DNA from: CAYQAE01 sp964415445 [NCBI: uncultured archaeon]
GTDB taxonomy: Archaea > CAYQAE01
Length of the DNA stretch: 5,866 bases
Direction: 5' to 3'
Assembly (NCBI GenBank): GCA_964415445.1
Contig: CAYQAE010000070.1
Coordinates: 1 to 5,866, forward strand
Positions 1 to 4,725 of this stretch are shown here, in pieces (the first letter of the stretch is position 1; each line of letters opens with the position of its first letter). A program made the position numbers and the translations under genes. The notes under the pieces were generated by a model that was not told the origin of the DNA, made no database searches, and saw only the letters and a list, made by a program, of their open reading frames with translations.

Positions 1-225
1 ATATACTATACAAATCCCCTAGATGAAGATTCATATTATAAACCTAAAGATGAATAATCTAGCTCAAATATTAGTTTATTTTTAATATCTGGACTTGTAG
101 TATTAATTTTAGCAAGATTAATTGAGCTAAAACAAAAAAATGAATTAGAAAAAACTTTAGCTAACAGAAAAAAGGCATTAATACCTACAGATTTAAGTAT
201 GGATCATATAAATAGACATTTATAA
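1..225 (+). pseudogene. 3' end of a membrane-anchored protein gene, interrupted by an in-frame TAA
   Basis: Frame 1 is open from the window edge except for a single TAA at 55-57, and ends at TAA 223-225. Before the inner stop it reads a polar, acidic and Tyr-rich stretch (IYYTNPLDEDSYYKPKDE). After it come a short Ser/Asn linker, one strong hydrophobic helix (SLFLISGLVVLILARLI), then a charged tail of about 37 residues, of which the first part (ELKQKNELEKTLANRKK) is probably helical. The order linker, membrane helix, cytoplasmic tail continues smoothly across the stop. The other two forward frames hit stops at once. After the inner TAA there is no in-frame ATG, GTG or TTG before ATG 199, so the anchor cannot be its own gene with a normal start. 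I infer the C-terminus of one protein carrying a nonsense mutation; an assembly error or stop readthrough is possible. The family is not recognised. Confidence 0.5.
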
Positions 226-226
226 A
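219..226 (+). promoter_or_regulatory. candidate TATA box for the glycosyltransferase pair
   Basis: TTTATAAA overlaps the stop codon of the upstream gene. Transcription would start near 249-250, giving a leader of about 18 nt before ATG 268. The same core occurs before the exporter gene at 4681. No clear BRE is seen, and the glycosyltransferases could instead be read through from upstream. Confidence 0.35.
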
Positions 227-247
227 AAGAATTCTTTTTTATTTTTT
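224..247 (+). terminator. T-rich terminator after the broken membrane gene
   Basis: A perfect 16-bp palindrome (AAAAAGAATTCTTTTT, 224-239) overlaps the stop codon and runs into two T6 tracts split by one A (235-247). Archaeal termination depends mainly on such T tracts, so this is a good end point for the upstream gene; the palindrome may be incidental. Confidence 0.5.
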
Positions 248-267
248 CTACCTTCCAATTAAATCAT

Positions 268-1449
268 ATGAAAATAATTCAAACTTCACAAAGATTCTAC
301 CCTGCGTGTGGTGGTTTAGAAAATCATGTTTTAGAGATATCTAAACGTATAGCAAAATTTTATTCTAATATAGATGTATACACCTCAGATTATATCTCGG
401 CTGATAAAAAAACTACCAATAAATTTTCAAAATTAAATAAAATAAATATATACAGACACTATGCTCTAAAATATGGATATAATTTTGTGTATTTTATGCC
501 AAAATTACCATATAACCTAAAAAAATCTAATTTTGATATACTCCATGCCCATGGTTATGGTTATTTTCAATGTGATGCCGCATATTTTACAAAATTAACT
601 ACCAAAAAACCACTAATTATTACACCACATTATCATCCTCCAGTATCAACATTTAGAAAAATATATGACAAAAATTTAGGCAAAAGAGTTCTAAATAAAG
701 CTAATGCAATAATAACCCTAACAGATCATGAAAAAAAGATTTTACAAAAATTTAATTTATCAAATAAAAAAATTGTTAGAATACCCAATGGTATCAATAT
801 AAATAAACTTAAAACTAGTTCAGATTTAGATAAATTAAAACTTAAATTTGGATTAATGAATAAAAAAATTATACTAACTGTTGGAAGATTAGAAAAACGA
901 AAAAGATATGAAATGCTCCTTAAAGTTTTCAAAGATCTAACTTATTACTATGACAAAATTAAATTAATAATAGTTGGACCTAATTTTGGAATGAAAAGAA
1001 AATTAAAAAATTTGGCAGCTCGCCTCAATATAATAGACAAAATATTATTCTTAGGATATATCGATACTAAAGATTTACATGGATTATATCAAATAGCAGA
1101 TGTATTTTTACTTACAAGTTTATATGAAGCATGGTCTATAGTTGCTCTTGAATCTCAATATTATGGAACTATTCCTGTAGTATCTAATTGTGGTGGGATT
1201 AAAGAATGTGTATTAGATAAAAAAACAGGTTTTTTAGTTGATAAAAATTCTCAAAATCAATATTTAGATGCAACTAAAAAAGTATTAAGTAATTCAGATG
1301 AGATAAAAAAAATGAGAATTAATTCCAAAAAATGGGCAAACATGTTTGGATGGGATGTAATTGTTAAATATATTATAAGACTTTACAAAAGAGTTTTGCG
1401 AGGACATAATTTTGAAAATTGTTCATACTACCCCAAACTTCTTACCTAG
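268..1449 (+). CDS. GT4-family glycosyltransferase (first of tandem pair)
   Basis: Predicted retaining, GT-B fold glycosyltransferase that moves a sugar from a nucleotide-sugar donor to a surface glycan or lipid acceptor at the cytoplasmic face of the membrane. The 393 residues match the usual length. Visible GT4 landmarks are the N-terminal GG loop (G15-G16, in GGLENHV), HAHG at 93-96, TPHYH at 119-123, IPNG at 172-175 before the second domain, the donor-phosphate loop VGRLEKRK (205-212) with R207 and K210-K212, the E-x7-E motif at E287/E295 (EAWSIVALE), and the GG-x2-E loop (G309, G310, E313). There is no signal peptide or membrane helix. The ATG start puts the GG loop at the same residue number as in the next gene; no Shine-Dalgarno is seen. 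The last 13 codons overlap the next gene in another frame. Donor and acceptor cannot be read from the sequence. Confidence 0.9.
   Translation: MKIIQTSQRFYPACGGLENHVLEISKRIAKFYSNIDVYTSDYISADKKTTNKFSKLNKINIYRHYALKYGYNFVYFMPKLPYNLKKSNFDILHAHGYGYFQCDAAYFTKLTTKKPLIITPHYHPPVSTFRKIYDKNLGKRVLNKANAIITLTDHEKKILQKFNLSNKKIVRIPNGININKLKTSSDLDKLKLKFGLMNKKIILTVGRLEKRKRYEMLLKVFKDLTYYYDKIKLIIVGPNFGMKRKLKNLAARLNIIDKILFLGYIDTKDLHGLYQIADVFLLTSLYEAWSIVALESQYYGTIPVVSNCGGIKECVLDKKTGFLVDKNSQNQYLDATKKVLSNSDEIKKMRINSKKWANMFGWDVIVKYIIRLYKRVLRGHNFENCSYYPKLLT
1400..1403 (+). promoter_or_regulatory. ribosome binding site deciding a TTG start
   Basis: GAGG, followed by A, lies 8 nt upstream of TTG 1412 and inside the end of the preceding gene. 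It supports the rare TTG start of the second glycosyltransferase and translational coupling with the first. Confidence 0.6.
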
Positions 1450-2533
1450 AATAGGAGGATTAGAATTAGATGTATATAGACAATCCAAAGAATTAGTCAA
1501 ATTAGGTCACAAAGTTACAATAATAACTCCGAATGCAGAAAGAAGTTTTAGAAAAATTGATGGTATAAAAATAAAAGAATTACCTGTATTTTTTAATATA
1601 CAAACTGCACCAATATCTTTGGGATTTGAAAAAGCAATATTAAATGAAAAACCAGACATAGTTCATACGCATTCATCACTTCCATATACATGCGATATAT
1701 CTATTTTAAAATCAAAAAAAAACAACATTCCTACCGTATTAAAATTTCATAATGAAGTATCTGGAAAAAATTTAATTGAAAAAATTGGAGCGACATTATA
1801 CAACTATACTATGTTTAATAATACCTTAAAATTAGTAGATAGAATAATAATAAATTCTAAATTACAAATTACTAGTTTTCCTCTCTTGAGAAAATATAAA
1901 AATAAAATTAAAGTTATACCACCAGGTTTAGATGATAAATTTCTATCTCAAAATTATATAGAGCCAAAAAAAAATCATGTTTTATTTGTAGGAAGTCTAA
2001 GAAAAAATCATTGGCATAAAGGAATTAAAATTTTAATTAAATCAATTAAAGATGTTAAAAAAGAAATACCTAATATAAAATTAGACATAATAGGAGAAGG
2101 AAATGCAAAAATAGGTTATCAAAAACTATCTAAAAATCTAAGACTACAAAACAATATAGAATTTCATGGAAAAAAAGATACAAATGAACTTATAGAATTT
2201 TATAAAACTGCTTCAGTTATCATATTACCTTCAATTAATGCAAGAGAAGGATTTGGAACTGTGCTAGCTGAGGCTTTATCCATATATCGGCCAATAATTA
2301 CTACAGATGTAGTAGGCTTTGCTCCCAAAATTATTAAAAATAATTTAGGAAAAGTTATTAGACCCAATAATTTAGAAGAATTATCTATATCCATAAAAAG
2401 TTTAATTAAAGATCATAATTTATGTAAAAAAATTGGAAAAAATGGATTCAGATATGTAAATAAACATTTAACTTACAAAAAAATTTCTAAAGATATAGAA
2501 TCATTATATAAAAAAGTTCTAACTAACTATTAA
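1412..2533 (+). CDS. GT4-family glycosyltransferase (second of tandem pair)
   Basis: A second predicted retaining GT-B enzyme, 373 residues, related to its neighbour but clearly diverged. The start is TTG: the resulting MKIVHTTPNF aligns with MKIIQTSQRF of the first enzyme and puts the GG loop at residues 15-16 in both. Landmarks are HTH at 85-87, KFHNE with H113, IPPG at 169-172, the donor-phosphate loop around G194-K198 followed by HWHKG (200-204), and the E-x7-E motif at E289/E297 (REGFGTVLAEA), closer to the family consensus than in the first enzyme. No membrane helix is seen. It begins 38 nt before the first gene ends, so the two are one transcript and probably add successive sugars to the same acceptor. 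A stop at 2531-2533 is followed by a small AT palindrome (2533-2544). The sugar specificity is unknown. Confidence 0.9.
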   Translation: MKIVHTTPNFLPRIGGLELDVYRQSKELVKLGHKVTIITPNAERSFRKIDGIKIKELPVFFNIQTAPISLGFEKAILNEKPDIVHTHSSLPYTCDISILKSKKNNIPTVLKFHNEVSGKNLIEKIGATLYNYTMFNNTLKLVDRIIINSKLQITSFPLLRKYKNKIKVIPPGLDDKFLSQNYIEPKKNHVLFVGSLRKNHWHKGIKILIKSIKDVKKEIPNIKLDIIGEGNAKIGYQKLSKNLRLQNNIEFHGKKDTNELIEFYKTASVIILPSINAREGFGTVLAEALSIYRPIITTDVVGFAPKIIKNNLGKVIRPNNLEELSISIKSLIKDHNLCKKIGKNGFRYVNKHLTYKKISKDIESLYKKVLTNY

Positions 2534-2552
2534 AAATATATTTTAACTTCCA

Positions 2553-2562
2553 TATAATTAAA
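2553..2562 (+). promoter_or_regulatory. weak candidate TATA box for the first Roadblock gene
   Basis: TATAATTAAA would place transcription start near 2583, leaving a leader of about 22 nt that still contains the Shine-Dalgarno site. The whole 71-bp spacer is AT-rich, so the choice of box is uncertain. Confidence 0.3.
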
Positions 2563-2593
2563 TTAATAAAATAAACGAATATTAAAGAAAATA

Positions 2594-2598
2594 GTGAT
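2594..2598 (+). promoter_or_regulatory. ribosome binding site of the first Roadblock gene
   Basis: GTGAT matches the GGTGAT part of the archaeal Shine-Dalgarno complement and ends 6 nt before ATG 2605. The same pentamer precedes the exporter gene. Confidence 0.55.
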
Positions 2599-2604
2599 TA
2601 ATAA

Positions 2605-3027
2605 ATGCAAGAACTTGAGTTAAAATTCAACCAAGTATTAAGATCAATTCAAGAGACGGTCAGTGGAGTTGAAGGATGTTTAATCGTAAGTAAAGAAGGT
2701 TTTCCTGTATCCTCAACTTTTGCACAAAATAAAGAAGATATTGCAAATGTTGCAAAAATATCTGCTTTTATTATGAACTCAGGAGCAAAAGCATTAAATA
2801 CTACTGAATCAGGAATCTTAGAGAGATTAGTTATTTCAGGAAAAGAGGGTATGTTAGTTGTAAAGGGTTTAGATAATTTCTTTTTTGTTGCAAAAACAAG
2901 TAAGTCAACTAACATTGGAATGATCCTTATGGCAGTCAAAGGTGCTGAAACGAAAATACAAGAATTTTCTAAACCCAAAAAAGGAAAGAAAAAAGATTTA
3001 GGTCGTGCTTTGAAAAAAGGACTGTAG
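2605..3027 (+). CDS. Roadblock/LC7 domain protein with Lys-rich tail
   Basis: Small cytoplasmic protein of the Roadblock/LC7 (MglB-like) family; members form dimers and bind or regulate small GTPases. The 140 residues contain an N-terminal helix (1-18), the first strand pair VEGCLIVSKEGFPVSS (22-37), a long helix (43-65), the second strand set ERLVISGKEGMLVVKGL (73-89) and FFVAKTS (93-99), and the closing helix N103-Q119. A basic tail rich in Lys (123-138) lies outside the domain and is unusual; it could touch nucleic acid, acidic lipid or an acidic partner. The gene starts at ATG with a GTGAT site 6 nt upstream. It converges on a second Roadblock gene with only 6 bp between stop codons. Its partner may be the MglA-like GTPase encoded at 4066-4602, which is inference from proximity. 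The domain call is firm; the cellular role is unknown. Confidence 0.85.
   Translation: MQELELKFNQVLRSIQETVSGVEGCLIVSKEGFPVSSTFAQNKEDIANVAKISAFIMNSGAKALNTTESGILERLVISGKEGMLVVKGLDNFFFVAKTSKSTNIGMILMAVKGAETKIQEFSKPKKGKKKDLGRALKKGL
2977..2994 (-). terminator. T-rich terminator on the minus strand, inside the opposing gene
   Basis: Two A6 tracts on the plus strand (2977-2982 and 2989-2994) read as T6-CTTTCC-T6 for the leftward transcript, starting about 40 nt past the stop at 3034. They are also the Lys codons of the basic tail of the opposing Roadblock protein. Confidence 0.4.
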
Positions 3028-3033
3028 AAGAGA

Positions 3034-3447
3034 TTAATGAGCAAAAATTGCTCCAGTTGATCCAAATTTTTTTGTTATAGTATCTAAGGTCATTCGCATT
3101 TTTTCTCTTATCTTATCAAGTTTCATCCGATCAAGAAGTTTATCCCATTTAGAACTAATCTCAGTATAGGTTAGAAGGATTAATTCATCCTTTATTAAAG
3201 TTATAACCCTTCCAACATCCCCAGAGATTAATGTTTCCATATAATTACCAATTTCAAAATTATTAGAAACTTCTTTTGCTATTTCTGCAATACTAGCTCC
3301 GAATGCAGCCCAGGAATCTTTATCTACATCTTGAGGAAGAATACTTGCAACTACTAAACCTTCAGTTGTGGCAAGTGCAACTCCGTATACTTCAGTAGCA
3401 CTTTTAAATTTTTGAAGTATATCTTCTATTGCTATAATATCTTCCAT
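3034..3447 (-). CDS. Roadblock/LC7 domain protein (minus strand)
   Basis: Second Roadblock/LC7-type protein, 137 residues, soluble, without signal peptide or membrane helix. The fold is readable: N-terminal helix (5-18), VYGVALATTEGLVVAS (20-35), a central helix (44-62), METLISGDVGRVITLIKDE (70-88) and the strand LILLTYTE (89-96). A charged C-terminal helix (about 98-126, WDKLLDRMKLDKIREKMRM) is longer than the minimal domain and may serve dimer or partner contact. The ATG start is supported by AGGAG 9 nt upstream. It converges with the Lys-tailed Roadblock gene and diverges from the third Roadblock gene, so it sits in its own transcript between the two. A regulatory or scaffold role for the nearby GTPase is inferred. 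It is only distantly similar to the other two, so this is not a recent duplication. Confidence 0.82.
   Translation of the reverse strand: MEDIIAIEDILQKFKSATEVYGVALATTEGLVVASILPQDVDKDSWAAFGASIAEIAKEVSNNFEIGNYMETLISGDVGRVITLIKDELILLTYTEISSKWDKLLDRMKLDKIREKMRMTLDTITKKFGSTGAIFAH
3067..3073 (+). terminator. T7 terminator on the plus strand, inside the opposing gene
   Basis: A run of seven T begins about 40 nt after the stop of the first Roadblock gene and lies within the antisense of the second one (its TKKFG codons). It mirrors the minus-strand T tracts at 2977-2994. Confidence 0.4.
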
Positions 3448-3456
3448 CTTTAATAT

Positions 3457-3461
3457 CTCCT
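3457..3461 (-). promoter_or_regulatory. ribosome binding site of the minus-strand Roadblock gene
   Basis: AGGAG on the minus strand (CTCCT as written) ends 9 nt before the ATG at 3447, a good Shine-Dalgarno match that fixes the start. Confidence 0.65.
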
Positions 3462-3550
3462 GAGGTTGATGACTACATCTTCTATAAAAAAGTTTATTAT
3501 TTACATGGTTATATCATAATTATATTTTAAGAAAAGAAAAAATCAAGGTG

Positions 3551-3558
3551 TATAAACT
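3551..3558 (-). promoter_or_regulatory. candidate TATA box of the minus-strand Roadblock gene
   Basis: Read leftward this is AGTTTATA, the exact mirror of the plus-strand element at 3571-3578. Start of transcription would be near 3528, with a leader of about 80 nt. Alternative AT boxes nearer the gene (for example 3483-3491) cannot be excluded. Confidence 0.35.
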
Positions 3559-3572
3559 AATCGTGCAAAAAG

Positions 3573-3580
3573 TTTATATA
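3573..3580 (+). promoter_or_regulatory. TATA box for the Roadblock-GTPase operon
   Basis: TTTATATA is preceded by an A-rich BRE-like GCAAAAAG and is the strongest archaeal core promoter in the window. It predicts transcription start near 3600-3605, so the mRNA for the GTG-started Roadblock gene is leaderless or nearly so, which fits the lack of a Shine-Dalgarno there. Confidence 0.65.
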
Positions 3581-3608
3581 CTTGAAATTTAATATATAGT
3601 ATGAAGTT

Positions 3609-4061
3609 GTGTTGACCTTGAGTGTGGCAGAAATCAAACAGCTGCTAGAGCGGCTTTGGAGAGTAGATGGGGTTAATTATTGTATATTATTAACTGATTT
3701 TGGGGAAAATGTAGGTTATCCTGAAGCTGAAGCTCGAAGATATGACTTATTATCATCACTGTTTGAAGGTGTCTTTACTGCCGAAGAGGAAAACGGAAAA
3801 CGTGTAGGAATAGGTGAATTAGATATATTAGTGGCGGATCATGTAATGGGAAGAGTTTTTTCCAAAAAGATAAAAGGGGGAATATTAAGCGTAGTTGCAG
3901 ATAAAAAATCTCAAATGGGAGTCATCATGTATATGATGAATCAAATAGCAAAAATTGTTGATGAAAAAGAACTAGTACAATCTTTAGTTAAAAAACCTTC
4001 TCGTGGCGAAGTCCAAGATGCTTTAGGACTTTTGCAACAATTTCAAAGTAAATTAAGGTGA
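3609..4061 (+). CDS. MglB-like Roadblock-fold protein paired with the GTPase
   Basis: Divergent Roadblock/LC7-fold protein of about 150 residues and the likely direct partner of the GTPase that follows. The pattern is an N-terminal helix (5-18), VDGVNYCILLTDFGENVG (19-36), a helix with acidic stretch (38-62), ELDILVADHVMGRVFSKKI (70-88), GGILSVVADKK (90-100) and a helix S101-V117. A further helical C-terminal tail (S131-R150) extends beyond the domain. It is transcribed from the strong TATA box just upstream. The start is uncertain: GTG 3609 gives MLTLSVAEIK, but TTG 3612, TTG 3618 and GTG 3624 are in frame, and ATG 3601 is out of frame. The stop TGA is part of the GGTGA ribosome binding site of the GTPase gene, so the two are translationally coupled. 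By analogy with MglB it could be a GTPase-activating or nucleotide-state-sensing partner; that is inference. Confidence 0.75.
   Translation: MLTLSVAEIKQLLERLWRVDGVNYCILLTDFGENVGYPEAEARRYDLLSSLFEGVFTAEEENGKRVGIGELDILVADHVMGRVFSKKIKGGILSVVADKKSQMGVIMYMMNQIAKIVDEKELVQSLVKKPSRGEVQDALGLLQQFQSKLR
4057..4061 (+). promoter_or_regulatory. ribosome binding site of the GTPase, overlapping the preceding stop
   Basis: GGTGA contains the TGA stop of the Roadblock gene and lies 4 nt before GTG 4066. It supports the GTG start and a fixed ratio of the two proteins. Confidence 0.7.
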
Positions 4062-4065
4062 AATT

Positions 4066-4602
4066 GTGGGATCTGTAACACTTATTTTTTATGGGCCATC
4101 TAGGGCTGGTAAAACTACTGTTTTCAAATCGTTGTATGATCATTCACCTATGCAAAAGGCTTCAGATGCCATTATGATGCAAGATAAGGACGGTAGGACT
4201 ATTTATTTTGATTATGCTCCCTTTTACCTTCAAGATTTAGAAATTAAAGTATATACCGTTGCTGGAGATGAAGCAAGAGCAATTCAGAGAAAAATATTAC
4301 TTAATAGACCTGTGAACGGATTTTTATTTGTAGTTGACTCCACAAAACCAATTGAGAGCCAAAGATGTCTGCAAGAATTAAAACATTTCTATGGAGAAAA
4401 ATTAGGAGAAGATATTCCATTAGTTTTTGCTCTAAATAAAAGGGACCTACCTGATGCAAAAACAAAAAGAGAATTAGTAAGTCAGATGCAATTAGAGGAT
4501 TCTTTTGTTTATGAAACTGTAGCTACTACTGGAGAAAACGTACTAGAATCATTTTATTCTCTACTTAGAGAAGTTCTTTTGAAACAAATGTATAATATGT
4601 AG
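4066..4602 (+). CDS. MglA-like Ras-superfamily small GTPase
   Basis: Small GTP-binding switch protein, 178 residues, closest by motif to the MglA group known from bacterial cell polarity. G1 is GPSRAGKT (10-17). The switch I region has GRTIYFDYAPF (43-53), corresponding to MglA's DRTLFFDFLPL, so both the intrinsic Arg (R44) and the Mg-binding Thr (T45) are kept. G3 is TVAGD (64-68), like MglA TVPGQ in replacing the usual first Asp of DxxG with Thr. G4 is NKRDLP (124-129) and G5 is ATTGENV (153-159), again as in MglA. The odd residue is D68, where MglA and Ras carry the catalytic Gln. No lipidation signal or membrane helix is visible at the C-terminus. The GTG start follows a GGTGA site. It is co-transcribed with a Roadblock-fold partner. 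Loss of Gln suggests slow or altered hydrolysis. The downstream process is unknown. Confidence 0.9.
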   Translation: MGSVTLIFYGPSRAGKTTVFKSLYDHSPMQKASDAIMMQDKDGRTIYFDYAPFYLQDLEIKVYTVAGDEARAIQRKILLNRPVNGFLFVVDSTKPIESQRCLQELKHFYGEKLGEDIPLVFALNKRDLPDAKTKRELVSQMQLEDSFVYETVATTGENVLESFYSLLREVLLKQMYNM

Positions 4603-4603
4603 C

Positions 4604-4636
4604 CTTTTTATCATAAAAGATAAATTAAGCTTTTTT
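4604..4636 (+). terminator. terminator after the GTPase gene
   Basis: A weak 5-bp hairpin (CTTTT at 4604-4608 with AAAAG at 4615-4619) is followed by a T6 tract at 4631-4636. It closes the Roadblock-GTPase transcript before the exporter's own promoter. Confidence 0.45.
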
Positions 4637-4680
4637 AAAATAAAATACCAATAAGTTAGCCATATTTTTGATAAAATAAA

Positions 4681-4690
4681 TTTATAAAAT
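4681..4690 (+). promoter_or_regulatory. TATA box of the exporter gene
   Basis: TTTATAAAAT, preceded by AAATAAA, predicts transcription start near 4711. That leaves about 15 nt of leader containing the GTGAT ribosome binding site, a consistent arrangement. Confidence 0.5.
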
Positions 4691-4716
4691 ATCATTTTAT
4701 GTGTAAAATTAACTAA

Positions 4717-4721
4717 GTGAT
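4717..4721 (+). promoter_or_regulatory. ribosome binding site of the exporter gene
   Basis: GTGAT ends 4 nt before ATG 4726. A second in-frame ATG at 4732 has a longer spacing of 10 nt, so 4726 is preferred. Confidence 0.55.
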
Positions 4722-4725
4722 CATA

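Noticed and set aside
23-85. 20-codon frame starting at ATG 23 in frame 2
   Set aside because: Too short, without a ribosome binding site, and less protein-like than frame 1.
726-932. 68-codon minus-strand frame inside the first glycosyltransferase
   Set aside because: Antisense of a conserved part of the enzyme; its hydrophobic look comes from reading A-rich Lys codons backwards.
2200-2394. 64-codon minus-strand frame inside the second glycosyltransferase
   Set aside because: Antisense to the E-x7-E region of a real gene and no supporting signals.
2533-2544. AAAATATATTTT palindrome after the second glycosyltransferase
   Set aside because: In DNA this AT-rich such palindromes arise by chance, and the T run is only four long; not called as a terminator.
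2649-3065. 138-codon open frame on the minus strand opposite the first Roadblock gene
   Set aside because: It lies almost wholly antisense to a clear Roadblock gene and has no recognisable motif or ribosome binding site; it is a shadow frame.
2605-4061. Recent triplication of one Roadblock gene
   Set aside because: The three proteins share the fold pattern but little direct residue identity, so they are old paralogues or separate families.
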